The notes under the pieces were generated by a model that did not search any database, was not told the DNA's origin, and saw only the letters and a program-made list of their open reading frames with translations. The position numbers and the translations under genes were made by a program. From the NCBI GenBank assembly GCA_900553515.1, contig USDN01000003.1, forward strand, positions 1 through 64,000: a stretch of 64,000 bases of DNA, given 5' to 3'. Below, in pieces: positions 1 to 9,083 of this stretch. Each line of letters begins with the position of its first letter. Position 1 is the first letter of the stretch. The stretch comes from an uncultured Blautia sp. (GTDB lineage: Bacteria > Bacillota > Clostridia > Lachnospirales > Lachnospiraceae).

Positions 1-121
1 ATTTGGTCAAAAGTTCTTGTCTTCTGCGACTTTGCTTTGCTTCCTCTGATGCTGCATATCCTTTACAGGCAAAAAAATAATATTCCGCCCCACCCTCACA
101 AACAGAAAGTTATTTTACAGA

Positions 122-149
122 TTGACATATCTTCTCCACGGGTTACAAT
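122..149 (+). promoter_or_regulatory. Probable sigma-A promoter of the OLD-family gene
   Basis: TTGACA at 122-127 and TACAAT at 144-149 are separated by 16 bases, about 85 bases before the start codon at 236. I see nothing else recognisable in bases 1-235. Confidence 0.55.
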
Positions 150-235
150 GAAAGAAAACAGAGAAAGTAAGGGACTGATCGTAACTGTGAAGTGTCGGAC
201 AATCACAGGGATCTGATCCGGGGGAGGTGTAGGCT

Positions 236-2086
236 ATGCAGATCACAGACCTGCAGATTCGGAATTTTAAATCCATAAAAAGTATTCATATTTCGGATAT
301 TGAGAACGCTCTGATTCTGGTGGGACAGAACAATACAGGGAAGACGGCGGTTCTGGATGCTATTCGGGCAGTCAGCGGCGATTACCAGATCTGTCTGGAG
401 GATTTTCTGGAAGATTTTCCCAATATTGAGATCGGGGTCAGACTTCGGATTACAGAAGAGGATCTTTCCCGGATGCAGGAAAAACGGATCATCAGTCCCT
501 ATCGGAACCATACGGCCTGGTATCAGGATTTTTGCCGGAAGCTTCCCTCCTATCAGGACGGGATACTTACTTTTGAGTTTGTGGCAAACAAAGAGGGACG
601 GATCCGCTACAGTGACGGCTATCAGAAAAACAACAGTCATATCCCCGAGATCTTTCCAAAGGTGTATTATATCGGAGCCCAGAGAAAGATGGATTTTCTC
701 CAGGAAAACATCCTGCTTCTTCAGGAGGATGAGCTTCTGAAACAGATGCGTTCCGACTGCTGTATGTTTGACCGGGCCAAAAAATGCACTCACTGTTTTT
801 CCTGCATTGGATATCTGAACCAGAAAACCACAGAAGAACTGAATGCCTTTGAGACTGCAAAGCTTCTGGACTATAAGCTGTATCAGCTGAACCTGGATGA
901 TTTTTCACGACGGGTGAATGAAAATTTCCGGAAAAACGGAGGAAAAGAGCAGATCTTTTATTCCATGAATCGTGACATTGAAAAAATGCTTTCCGTAACG
1001 GCAGAGGTCTATGATGAAAAACAGGAAAAATATAAACCGATCAGCTGTCTGGGAAAAGGTATGAGAAGTATCTATATGCTGTCTCTTCTGGAAACCTGTG
1101 AGGAAACAGGAGATGACGCGGCGGATCTGATCATTGTGGAGAATCCGGAAATATTTCTTCATCCCAGACTGCAGAAAGTATCCGGAGATATTCTGTACCG
1201 TCTTTGCAGATCAGGACAGGTGATCTTTTCTACCCATTCTGCAAATCTCCTTTCCAACTTTAACAGCAGACAGATCCGTCAGATGGTTCAGGGAGAAGAC
1301 GGGTATGCAAAAATATGTGAGAAAACAGACATCAGCGCGGTTCTTGATGATCTGGGATACTCTGCCGGAGACCTGATGAACGTGAATTTTGTGTTTATTG
1401 TGGAAGGAAAGCAGGATAAAACAAGACTGCCGCTTCTTCTGAAAAAATATTATTCGGAGCTTCATGACGAGGAGGGGAATCTTCAAAGAATCGCCATTAT
1501 TACAACAAACAGCTGTACCAATATCAAAACCTATGCGAATCTGAAGTATATGAATCAGATCTACCTGAAAGATAATTTTCTGATGATCCGGGACGGGGAC
1601 GGCAAAGACAGAGAAATGCTCCAGCGTCAGCTGTGTAAATACTATGAAGACAGAAACCTGGAGGATATAGACAGGCTTCCCAGAGTTATGCCAAGGAATG
1701 TGCTGATCCTGAAATATTATTCCTTTGAAAATTATTTTTTTAATCCAAAGGTTATGGCGCAGCTTGGAGTTATCAGTTCGGAAGAGGAATTTTATGAGAT
1801 CTTTCTGGAAAAATGGAAAGAATACCTTCACAGGATCAAAAGTGGAAAAAATCTCCGGGAGATACTTGGCAGAGATCTGGAGACCCCGGAAGATGTAAAA
1901 TCGCACATGGAGGAAATCAGGATCTATATGAGGGGGCATAATCTTTATGATATTTTTTATGGCAGATATAAAAAAGAAGAAACAGAGCTGCTGACCCGGT
2001 ATATTGAGATTGCCCCACGGGAGGATTTCCGGGATATTCTGGATGCTGTAGATCAGTTTATTTACTTTGAAAACAGAAAAAAATAA
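236..2086 (+). CDS. OLD-family ATPase/TOPRIM nuclease-like protein
   Basis: A 616-residue protein of the overcoming-lysogenization-defect (OLD) type: an ABC-like/SMC-like ATPase followed by a TOPRIM domain that in the family cuts DNA. Visible motifs are Walker A GQNNTGKT (residues 30-37), a Walker-B-like LIIVENPE (about 298-305), FSTHSANLL (331-339), and a TOPRIM core with FIVEGKQD (Glu390) and RDGDGKD (Asp453/455). The family includes phage OLD and the GajA subunit of Gabija. No UvrD-like GajB partner is adjacent, so it is probably a stand-alone class 2 member. A Cys-rich insertion (Cys175, 176, 184, 187, 190) interrupts the ATPase region and could bind zinc or an Fe-S cluster. The ATG follows GGGGGAGG. 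Role (defence or repair) is inferred. Confidence 0.8.
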   Translation: MQITDLQIRNFKSIKSIHISDIENALILVGQNNTGKTAVLDAIRAVSGDYQICLEDFLEDFPNIEIGVRLRITEEDLSRMQEKRIISPYRNHTAWYQDFCRKLPSYQDGILTFEFVANKEGRIRYSDGYQKNNSHIPEIFPKVYYIGAQRKMDFLQENILLLQEDELLKQMRSDCCMFDRAKKCTHCFSCIGYLNQKTTEELNAFETAKLLDYKLYQLNLDDFSRRVNENFRKNGGKEQIFYSMNRDIEKMLSVTAEVYDEKQEKYKPISCLGKGMRSIYMLSLLETCEETGDDAADLIIVENPEIFLHPRLQKVSGDILYRLCRSGQVIFSTHSANLLSNFNSRQIRQMVQGEDGYAKICEKTDISAVLDDLGYSAGDLMNVNFVFIVEGKQDKTRLPLLLKKYYSELHDEEGNLQRIAIITTNSCTNIKTYANLKYMNQIYLKDNFLMIRDGDGKDREMLQRQLCKYYEDRNLEDIDRLPRVMPRNVLILKYYSFENYFFNPKVMAQLGVISSEEEFYEIFLEKWKEYLHRIKSGKNLREILGRDLETPEDVKSHMEEIRIYMRGHNLYDIFYGRYKKEETELLTRYIEIAPREDFRDILDAVDQFIYFENRKK

Positions 2087-2197
2087 ATCGGAAGGGGAAG
2101 ACAGCATGCCTTATAAACTGATCAGGATTTAGCAACAGCAAGTTGCTTTGCAATCCTGAGGTAAAAGTATATGATATCGGTGGAGGTGAAATTTTTC

Positions 2198-2962
2198 ATG
2201 GAAACAAAAAATATTATATTAGAATTAAGAAATAAAGCAGGTATGTCACAGGATGAACTTGCAGAAAAGGTTTTTGTTACACGTCAGGCGGTATCTCGCT
2301 GGGAAAATGGAGAAACAACACCAAACACAGAAACACTGAAACTTTTATCGAGATTATTTGATGTTTCAATCAATACGTTGCTGGGTTCCCCAAGACAATT
2401 GATTTGTCAATGTTGTGGTATGCCGCTTGAAGATTCCAGTATCAGTAAAGAAAAAGATGGACTTTTTAATGAAGAATATTGTAAATGGTGCTATGCAGAC
2501 GGAAAATATATGTATCATGATATGGATGATTTGATCGAAGTCTGCGTAGGGAATATGGCTGATGAACAGTCTTCGCCGGAACAAATTCGGGCATATATGA
2601 AAGAGCTGCTGCCGAAACTTGATTATTGGAAGAAATATAAAAATCTTGCGGGTGCAAAAGAGTTTGATGAATTAAAAAAACAGCTCATAGATGAAATTAA
2701 CAGTTTGCACATAGAAGGAATGCCGAAAGTTGAAAAACTGAATGCGCTTGTAGGCGAATACATCAATTTAGAATACAGACTTCCTAATGGGAAAAATGTA
2801 AAATTTTTAGATGATGGAGCAACATATCTGGGAAATCAATTAGAATGTGAATTTGGTGGCAGCAGATATTTTGGGATTGCTGCTAATATGGAATTCATTC
2901 TTGTCAGTACCTATGAAGAAAATGGTACAAATCCGGAACTGGTTATTTACAGGAAAAGATAG
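2198..2962 (+). CDS. XRE-family regulator with zinc-ribbon domain
   Basis: Residues 1-60 form an XRE/Cro-type helix-turn-helix (MSQDELAEKVFVTRQAVSRW, then NGETTPNTETLKLLSRLFDV). A zinc-ribbon-like segment follows with CQCCGMPL and YCKWCYADG, four or more cysteines that probably bind zinc. The C-terminus (about residues 175-254) resembles a small beta-rich ligand or sensor domain that I cannot name. An upstream ATG at 2171 is in frame, but GGAGGTGA at 2182-2189 sits right for 2198. Base use is AT-richer than in the genes on either side, like the following MFS gene, so the pair may be acquired. The target is not visible. The MFS exporter downstream is a candidate, although that gene has its own leader attenuator. 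Confidence 0.75.
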   Translation: METKNIILELRNKAGMSQDELAEKVFVTRQAVSRWENGETTPNTETLKLLSRLFDVSINTLLGSPRQLICQCCGMPLEDSSISKEKDGLFNEEYCKWCYADGKYMYHDMDDLIEVCVGNMADEQSSPEQIRAYMKELLPKLDYWKKYKNLAGAKEFDELKKQLIDEINSLHIEGMPKVEKLNALVGEYINLEYRLPNGKNVKFLDDGATYLGNQLECEFGGSRYFGIAANMEFILVSTYEENGTNPELVIYRKR

Positions 2963-3038
2963 TTTTAAAGATGATTTTCGGCAATTCAAAAAAATGTTGC
3001 CAGGTAATTTATTCTATAGAGAAAAGAAAGGTAAAAAA

Positions 3039-3077
3039 ATGAAACTTTGTATTGTTATAGCTCCATGCAGAGTCTGA
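3039..3077 (+). CDS. 12-residue leader peptide of the MFS gene
   Basis: A short open frame, MKLCIVIAPCRV-stop, starts 9 bases after AGAAAGG. Its last codons lie inside the 5' arm of a hairpin (3061-3092), and its stop lies inside the 5' arm of a second, alternative stem. This is the arrangement of ribosome-stalling leader peptides that control inducible macrolide/tetracycline-type resistance genes. Existence as a translated peptide is inferred from position and structure. Confidence 0.6.
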   Translation: MKLCIVIAPCRV

Positions 3078-3121
3078 GGAGACTGCATGGAGGATTAGCA
3101 TCAGGCTGATATCCTCAGACT
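3061..3121 (+). promoter_or_regulatory. Competing-hairpin attenuator before the MFS gene
   Basis: Stem A pairs CTCCATGCAG (3061-3070) with CTGCATGGAG (3083-3092), 10 of 10 bases. Stem B pairs AGTCTGAGGA (3071-3080) with TCCTCAGACT (3112-3121), also 10 of 10, and is followed by a T-rich run. The 5' arm of stem B is the loop of stem A, so the two compete. A ribosome stalled on the leader peptide would cover the 5' arms and change the choice. Confidence 0.6.
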
Positions 3122-3162
3122 TTGCTTCTGTTTCAAAAATTAACAGAAAAAGGAGCAAAGAA

Positions 3163-4452
3163 ATGAATAGTATAAAGAAAACTGAATTTTACGAATTGAA
3201 AGATTTCTTGATTCTCTGGAGCAGCCAGAGTATATCTCAACTTGGAAGCAGAATTACTGCATTTGCACTAACCTTATGGCTATATGAGAAGACAGGATCC
3301 TCCTTAAGCACTGCGGCACTTACCATATGCTCGTATGCACCATATGTGTTAATGAGTATATTTGCCGGAGCGTTGACTGACAGATTTGATAAAAAGAAAA
3401 CTATGATTGTCTGCGACGTGTTTGCGGTGTTTTGCACTATAGTCATATGGGGGTTATTTCGTACAAATTCCTTGATGGAATGGCATTTGTATGTCCTGAA
3501 TGCAGTTTCCGGATTAATGAATACAGTACAGCAGCCGGCATCAGAAGTTGCTATGACGCTTATTATTCCAGAAAAATATTATCAGAAAACAAGTGGTCTT
3601 CGTTCGTTGTCAAGGTCGCTGATATCTATATTGAATCCTTTGATTGCTACAGCATTATATTCTTTCATCGGTCTTAATGGTGTGATCGCAGTAGATATTA
3701 GTAGCTTTATCATTGCATTTGTAACATTGCAGTTTTTTATCAGTATTCCGAAAAGCAACAGTGAGAGAAAAGAAAAGGTACTTGTTCTTGCAAAAGAGGG
3801 AATCGGATTTTTGAAAAATAATCCAATAATCATGATGCTGATTTTATTTATGGCAGGTGTGAATCTGGTAGCTTCCGCTTTTGATGCAACCTTACCGGGG
3901 TATGTGCTTCCGAATCCAAAAGGTGGACAGGCTGTTCTTGGGATAGTTACTTCCTGTTCTGGTGTAGCGATGATATTTGGCAGTCTGGTCGTTTCGGTTT
4001 TACCAAAGCCAAAGGATAGAGTTAAAGTCGTTTATCTGACAATGTTGTTTTCATTGGGAACGGAGAATTTTATGTTGGCTTTTAGCAGGGAACCCATATT
4101 ATGGTGTGTGAGCCAGCTCATTGGATGGATCCTTGTCCCTGTTATGAGCGCTAATCTGGATGTGATTCTAAGGAGCAGCATTCCGGTAGAACTGCAGGGA
4201 CGTGTCTATGCATGCCGAAACACCCTTCAGTTTTTTACGATTCCGATAGGCTTATTTTTAGGAGGTTTTATGGTGGATCAGATATGTGAGCCATTTATGG
4301 TTACATATGGTTATTTACCGATTCTAAAGATGCTGTTTGGTACAGGAAAAGGATCCGGTGCAGCACTTATGATGTTTATACTTGGGATAAGTGGAAGTAT
4401 CATTTGTCTCATTGCAGGTAAAAAATTAAAAAAATATCAATATAAAGGATAG
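3163..4452 (+). CDS. MFS drug exporter, Mef-like
   Basis: A 429-residue major facilitator with about 12 membrane segments. The loop between segments 2 and 3 carries the family signature as GALTDRFDKKKTMIV. Overall layout and length (about 400-430) match the Mef(A)/MFS macrolide exporter group, but substrate cannot be read from sequence. It probably pumps a drug out across the cytoplasmic membrane using the proton gradient. AAGGAGC precedes the ATG. It is preceded by a leader peptide and competing hairpins, which suggests induction by a ribosome-targeting compound. AT-rich codon use, like the XRE gene before it and unlike the alkaline phosphatase after it, fits horizontal transfer. Confidence 0.8.
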   Translation: MNSIKKTEFYELKDFLILWSSQSISQLGSRITAFALTLWLYEKTGSSLSTAALTICSYAPYVLMSIFAGALTDRFDKKKTMIVCDVFAVFCTIVIWGLFRTNSLMEWHLYVLNAVSGLMNTVQQPASEVAMTLIIPEKYYQKTSGLRSLSRSLISILNPLIATALYSFIGLNGVIAVDISSFIIAFVTLQFFISIPKSNSERKEKVLVLAKEGIGFLKNNPIIMMLILFMAGVNLVASAFDATLPGYVLPNPKGGQAVLGIVTSCSGVAMIFGSLVVSVLPKPKDRVKVVYLTMLFSLGTENFMLAFSREPILWCVSQLIGWILVPVMSANLDVILRSSIPVELQGRVYACRNTLQFFTIPIGLFLGGFMVDQICEPFMVTYGYLPILKMLFGTGKGSGAALMMFILGISGSIICLIAGKKLKKYQYKG

Positions 4453-4518
4453 TACAGAATTTAATTCATAAAGACACAAAAAGAATCCGTAGGGAAAAAT
4501 CTCTTACAAACACATATT

Positions 4519-4548
4519 TTTACATTTGGGAAAGATATTTGATATAAA
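4519..4548 (+). promoter_or_regulatory. Possible promoter of the alkaline phosphatase operon
   Basis: TTTACA (4519-4524) and TATAAA (4543-4548) are 18 bases apart. A short hairpin with core AAGCGCTT lies at 4603-4621, before the ribosome site. I looked for PhoP-box repeats at 11-base spacing and did not find a convincing set. Confidence 0.35.
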
Positions 4549-4664
4549 TTTAACGTAAGCTGGCAAGTGCATTTAATCATGTACTGATAAGCTTTGTTCT
4601 GTCAGGAAGAAGCGCTTCCTGAATCAGATTACAAAGTATTGATCGTGAAAAAGGAGAAAAATCT

Positions 4665-6227
4665 ATGAACGCGAAAAAAATCAGTGCATTATTACTGGCA
4701 GCAGCAATGATGGCGCCATGTGCGGCGCCTGTTCAGGTACTGGCGGCAGAGGAGGCTGCACAGGAAGCGTCCCAGGAGACAGAGGTAAAGACACCAAAAT
4801 ATATTTTTCTGTTTATTGGAGATGGAATGAGTTATCCTCAGATCCAGACTACAAACTATTATCTGAATGCCATAGAAGATGACGGAGACGATATTCTTAC
4901 AAGTGAGAGTAAGCTGAATATGATGAATTTTCCGGTAGCAGGTTCTGCCCAGACTTATGACAGCACTTCTTTCTGTCCGGATTCTGCATCTACAGCTACG
5001 TCTATTTCGACTGGACATAAGACCTACAGCGGAACTATCAACATGGATGAAAAGATGGAAACCTCCTATGAGACCATTGCGGAAAAACTGAAAAAACAGC
5101 TTGGTTACAAGGTGGGGATCCTTTCTACTGTAAACCTGAACCATGCGACTCCGGCAGCTTTTTATGCACACCAGGCATCCAGAAACAGCTACTATGAGAT
5201 TGGTCAGGAGCTGATTGCCAGTGAATTTGATTATTTTGCAGGCGGCGGTCTGAAAAAAACCACTGGCGACGAAGGAGACAAGACAGATCTTTATCAGCTT
5301 GCTCAGGAAGCCGGTTATAAGGTGGTCAAAACTCAGAAAGAAGCAGAAGCGCTGACTGCGGAGGACGGAAAGACCATTGTGATTGATGAGACTCTGGCAG
5401 ATGACGACGCCATGAGCTATGATATGGATCGTGAAGAAGGAGAATGGGGACTTTCCGACTATGTGGAAAAAGGAATCGAGGTTCTGGATAATGATACGGG
5501 ATTTTTTATGATGGTAGAAGGCGGTAAGATCGACTGGGCATGTCATGCCAATGATGCAGCAGCTACCATTACAGATACCGTTGCCATGGACCAGGCAGTT
5601 GGAAAGGCAGTTGAATTTTACAACGAGCATCCGGATGAAACTCTGATCCTTGTAACAGGAGACCATGAAACCGGAGGTCTGACTATTGGATTTGCCGGAA
5701 CAGATTATGATACATTTTTGGAAAATATCAGTAATCAGAAAATTTCCTATGCAAAATTTGATTCGGATTATGTAGCCGGTTATAAGGAGAATAAGACGGA
5801 TTTTGATACGGTCATGGCAGATATTACAGAGCTTTTTGGCCTGCAGGCTCCATCTGGAGAGACAGAGACCACGAATCAGGCAGACAGCAAGGACGTGCAT
5901 CCGGAGGGAGAAGAAGGCGGATCTCTGGTAATGACGGAGTATGAATACAATAAGCTGAAAGCCGCTTATGAGGAAACTATGAGCCGTACTGGTGAGGAGG
6001 AAGAGTTTGGACAGGAGGAATATGTTCTTTATGGAAGTTATGAGCCTCTGACCGTGACGATCACTCATATCCTGAACAATAAATCCGGTATTAACTTTGC
6101 TTCTTATGCTCATACGGGACTTCCTGTAGAGGTATTTGCAATGGGCGCAGAGCAGGAGCAGTTTGAGGGATATTATGACAACACAGATATTTATAATAAA
6201 CTGGCTGCTATTACAGGAGTGCAGTAA
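4665..6227 (+). CDS. Secreted alkaline phosphatase
   Basis: A 520-residue PhoA-family phosphomonoesterase. It begins with a signal peptide (charged start, hydrophobic core, cleavage probably after VLA near residue 27), so it acts outside the cell. Metal and catalytic motifs are visible: FIGDGM (Asp53), the nucleophile region PDSASTATS (Ser107), GGKIDWACHAND and GDHETGG. An acidic Glu/Gly-rich insert lies near residues 400-450. It releases phosphate from phosphate esters and could dephosphorylate nucleotides before uptake of the nucleosides handled further along the window. AAGGAG precedes the ATG. The YibE/F gene starts 4 bases after its stop, so the two are co-transcribed. Confidence 0.93.
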   Translation: MNAKKISALLLAAAMMAPCAAPVQVLAAEEAAQEASQETEVKTPKYIFLFIGDGMSYPQIQTTNYYLNAIEDDGDDILTSESKLNMMNFPVAGSAQTYDSTSFCPDSASTATSISTGHKTYSGTINMDEKMETSYETIAEKLKKQLGYKVGILSTVNLNHATPAAFYAHQASRNSYYEIGQELIASEFDYFAGGGLKKTTGDEGDKTDLYQLAQEAGYKVVKTQKEAEALTAEDGKTIVIDETLADDDAMSYDMDREEGEWGLSDYVEKGIEVLDNDTGFFMMVEGGKIDWACHANDAAATITDTVAMDQAVGKAVEFYNEHPDETLILVTGDHETGGLTIGFAGTDYDTFLENISNQKISYAKFDSDYVAGYKENKTDFDTVMADITELFGLQAPSGETETTNQADSKDVHPEGEEGGSLVMTEYEYNKLKAAYEETMSRTGEEEEFGQEEYVLYGSYEPLTVTITHILNNKSGINFASYAHTGLPVEVFAMGAEQEQFEGYYDNTDIYNKLAAITGVQ

Positions 6228-6230
6228 AAA

Positions 6231-7367
6231 ATGAAAAGCAGACTGAAGAAAAGTTCTGTTTCTCTTGTGGCGATCTGTCTGATGGTGATCCTCATGGTCC
6301 TTCCTACGGGCTATGAGGATGCTGTCATTTATAAGGGAACAGATAAAGTAAGGGCAAAGGTGCTTTCTACAGATGAAAGTACAGTAAAAAGCTCCGGGCT
6401 TATACAGTCGGGGGAACAGTTCTGTCAGGTGGAAATTCTGGATGGAAAATTTAAAGGTGAAACGACGCGCGCAGTAAATATGCTCAGTGGTTCCCTGGAA
6501 TCCGATAAGATTTTTGAAAAAGGAGATATTGCTCATGTAGTGGTAAGCTACAGTGATAACAGGATTACCTCAGTAACCATGAGTGATCATTACCGTCTGG
6601 ATAAGGAAATCCTTCTGGCTGGAATGTTTGTGGTTCTTCTGATCGCATTTGCAGGCTGGACAGGTCTGAGAGCAGTATATTCTTTTGTGATTACGATTCT
6701 GACAATCTGGAAGATCCTTGTTCCGGCATATCTTGCAGGCGTGAACCCGGTGTGGTGCGGGATTCTGATTACGGCGTTTCTTACTCTGCTCATTATATTT
6801 CTGGTATATGGTTTTGACAGAAAGACTGTGGCAGCCACATCAGGCGCGCTTCTGGGAGTTCTGGTCACCTGTGTGATCGGCTGTATTTTTACAGATGCAT
6901 TCAAAATCCACGGGGCGGTTATGGCGTATTCAGAAAGTCTTCTTTATTCCGGCTATCAGGATCTGAATCTGACAAAAATATTTATGAGCGGGATCTTTAT
7001 CGGGGCTTCCGGCGCCATGATGGATCTTTCTGTGGATATCACCTCGGCAGTGAATGAGGTGGTACAGAAAAAACCGGATATCGGGTGGAAGGAAGCGGCC
7101 CGTTCAGGAATGAATGTAGGACGCGCCGCAATGGGAACTATGACCACAACACTTCTTCTGGCTTACTCTGGAGGATATATTGCCCTTCTGATGACTTTTA
7201 TGGCGCAGGGAACTCCGATTGAAAATATCCTGAATTATAAATATGTTTCAGCGGAGCTTCTGGATACCATCGTAGGAAGTTTCGGACTGGTGACGGTAGC
7301 GCCGCTTACCGCTGTCACAGGCGGCTGGCTTCTTACAAGAAAAAAGAAGGATTGTAAGAAAAGCTGA
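6231..7367 (+). CDS. YibE/F family membrane protein
   Basis: A 378-residue membrane protein of the YibE/F family, function unknown. One N-terminal membrane segment is followed by a roughly 100-residue region predicted outside (beta-rich, with a degraded OB-like look), then about seven membrane segments from residue 120 on. Conserved family stretches include SGIFIGASGAMMDLSVDI and GRAAMGTMTTTLLLAYSGGY. It starts 4 bases after the alkaline phosphatase stop, so it is translationally linked to that gene. The pairing hints at a link to phosphate or an exported enzyme, but this is inference. Confidence 0.88.
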   Translation: MKSRLKKSSVSLVAICLMVILMVLPTGYEDAVIYKGTDKVRAKVLSTDESTVKSSGLIQSGEQFCQVEILDGKFKGETTRAVNMLSGSLESDKIFEKGDIAHVVVSYSDNRITSVTMSDHYRLDKEILLAGMFVVLLIAFAGWTGLRAVYSFVITILTIWKILVPAYLAGVNPVWCGILITAFLTLLIIFLVYGFDRKTVAATSGALLGVLVTCVIGCIFTDAFKIHGAVMAYSESLLYSGYQDLNLTKIFMSGIFIGASGAMMDLSVDITSAVNEVVQKKPDIGWKEAARSGMNVGRAAMGTMTTTLLLAYSGGYIALLMTFMAQGTPIENILNYKYVSAELLDTIVGSFGLVTVAPLTAVTGGWLLTRKKKDCKKS

Positions 7368-7439
7368 TACTGTGGTAAACTGTCTTTAAAAGAGCCGGGA
7401 ATGTGGATAAATGTTTCCGGGAAAAATCAGGAGGACAGG

Positions 7440-7982
7440 ATGAATATTTGTGTATATGGGGCTTCCAGTGCATTACTGGAGGATGTTTATTACAAAAAGA
7501 CAGAAGAGCTTGGAAGAGAAATCGGAAGACGGGGACATGGTCTGGTGTTTGGCGGAGGAGCTACAGGGATGATGGGAGCTGCCGCCAGAGGCGTATATGC
7601 AGAGATGGGCTATATTCTGGGGATTGCACCGCATTTTTTTGATGGGCCTGATGTGTTTTTTGAGAATTGTTCAGAATTTATTTTTACAGAAACCATGAGA
7701 GAACGAAAACAGATTCTGGAAGACAGATCGGATGCAACCATTGTTACCCCGGGAGGCATCGGAACCTATGAGGAGTTTTTTGAGATTCTGACGCTGAAAA
7801 GTCTTGGACGTATCGACCGTCCCATTGTACTTTATAATATCAATGGCTATTATGACAGGATGAGGGAGCTTCTGGAATATACAGTAGAGGAGAAATTTAT
7901 GAATAAGGAAAATCTGAAGCTCTGTTGTTTTATGGACGATCCGGCTGAAATCCTGGACTACATAGAGCAGTACATTAAATAA
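7440..7982 (+). CDS. LOG-family (TIGR00730) nucleotide phosphoribohydrolase
   Basis: A Rossmann-fold protein of about 180 residues. Diagnostic motifs are GGGATGMMGA near the N-terminus and PGGIGTYEEFFE, the catalytic signature of LOG/cytokinin riboside monophosphate phosphoribohydrolases. Bacterial members release the base from AMP-like nucleotides, giving ribose 5-phosphate. An in-frame ATG at 7401 exists, but GGAGGA at 7430-7435 favours 7440. It sits alone, about 70 bases after the YibE/F gene. The physiological substrate here is not established. Confidence 0.85.
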   Translation: MNICVYGASSALLEDVYYKKTEELGREIGRRGHGLVFGGGATGMMGAAARGVYAEMGYILGIAPHFFDGPDVFFENCSEFIFTETMRERKQILEDRSDATIVTPGGIGTYEEFFEILTLKSLGRIDRPIVLYNINGYYDRMRELLEYTVEEKFMNKENLKLCCFMDDPAEILDYIEQYIK

Positions 7983-8050
7983 CTCTTTTTTGTGATTTCG
8001 GGATATGATAGAATGAGGAATATACCATAAAAAAGAAAGAGTGATTGATA

Positions 8051-8923
8051 ATGAAACAGGAAAATTATATGAAAGGTATGATCATGATTATCCTTTCAGC
8101 CTTCTTTTTTGCCTGCATGAACGTCAGTGTGCGTCTGGCAGGAGACATCCCCTCATTTCAGAAAAGCTTTTTTAGAAATCTGGTGGCAGCAGTTTTGGCA
8201 GCAGTGATCCTTTTTAAAAATCACCAGATACCAAAAGTAAAAAAGCAATATTGGGGACCATTGTTCCTGCGTTGTGCCTTTGGTACGATCGGGATTCTCT
8301 GCAATTTTTATGCTATCGATCATCTACTGGTGGCAGATGCTTCGATACTGAATAAACTGTCTCCGTTTTTTGCTATTATCTTTTCTTTCCTTATTCTGAA
8401 AGAAAAGATTACGCCGGTACAGGGGGCTGCTGTGCTTCTGGCTTTTGCAGGCTGTCTTTTTGTGGTGAAGCCGGGATTTCAAAATGCGGCGCTTCTTCCG
8501 GCATTGATCGGTGTGTGCGGAGGTCTGGGCGCCGGTATTGCCTATACTATGGTAAGGGTTTTGGGAACTCATGGTGTCAGAGGACCGGTGATCGTATTTT
8601 ATTTTTCTCTTTTCTCATGTCTGGCGATCCTTCCGTTTGTTCTGCTTCATTATACCCCAATGTCGGCAGGACAGCTGGGAACCCTTCTCATGGCGGGATT
8701 GTTTGCAGCAGGAGGACAATTTACTATTACAGCTGCCTATACTTATGCACCGGCCGGGAAGATATCTATTTTTGATTATTCTCAGATTCTTTTTGCTACA
8801 CTTCTGGGATTTTTCCTTTTTGGTGAGATTCCGGACAAGTACAGCTTTATAGGGTACGGATTGATCATTCTGGCATCTCTTGGAATGTTTGTCTACAACA
8901 TGAGGACCGCAAAGAAAGCTTAA
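8051..8923 (+). CDS. EamA/DMT-family transporter
   Basis: About 290 residues with ten predicted membrane segments in two EamA repeats (roughly 10-140 and 150-285). The first repeat ends in the family pattern ILNKLSPFFAIIFSFLILKE. These proteins move metabolites or drugs across the cytoplasmic membrane, and the substrate is unknown. The ATG at 8051 follows an AGAAAGAG site. The gene has no clear operon partner. Confidence 0.85.
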   Translation: MKQENYMKGMIMIILSAFFFACMNVSVRLAGDIPSFQKSFFRNLVAAVLAAVILFKNHQIPKVKKQYWGPLFLRCAFGTIGILCNFYAIDHLLVADASILNKLSPFFAIIFSFLILKEKITPVQGAAVLLAFAGCLFVVKPGFQNAALLPALIGVCGGLGAGIAYTMVRVLGTHGVRGPVIVFYFSLFSCLAILPFVLLHYTPMSAGQLGTLLMAGLFAAGGQFTITAAYTYAPAGKISIFDYSQILFATLLGFFLFGEIPDKYSFIGYGLIILASLGMFVYNMRTAKKA

Positions 8924-9009
8924 ATCTTTGCGAAAGATGACTGCCTGCAGCAGTCTGCATCTGGGGAATAAAACCTGATAAAATTTGTCAAATATTTAAC
9001 GAAAATCTA

Positions 9010-9038
9010 TTGATTTTCCTGAGGATAACGGATATAAT
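9010..9038 (+). promoter_or_regulatory. Promoter of the FprA gene
   Basis: TTGATT (9010-9015) and TATAAT (9033-9038) with a 17-base spacer, about 45 bases before the start codon. Confidence 0.6.
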
Positions 9039-9083
9039 AAAAGCAACTGATAAAAGAACATCAAATAAAAAAGGGGTATTAGA

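Noticed and set aside
236..2086. Gabija defence system
   Set aside because: The OLD-type protein is GajA-like, but no GajB-type helicase is adjacent; the HelD-like gene at 52.8 kb is a different family and far away.
4500..4560. PhoP box before the alkaline phosphatase
   Set aside because: TTACA-like words occur but not at the regular 11-base spacing.
4692..6536. Long open frame on the minus strand opposite the alkaline phosphatase
   Set aside because: Its translation is rich in Cys, Ile and Ser with no domain, and it lies exactly antisense to a well-supported gene; it is a by-product of codon use.
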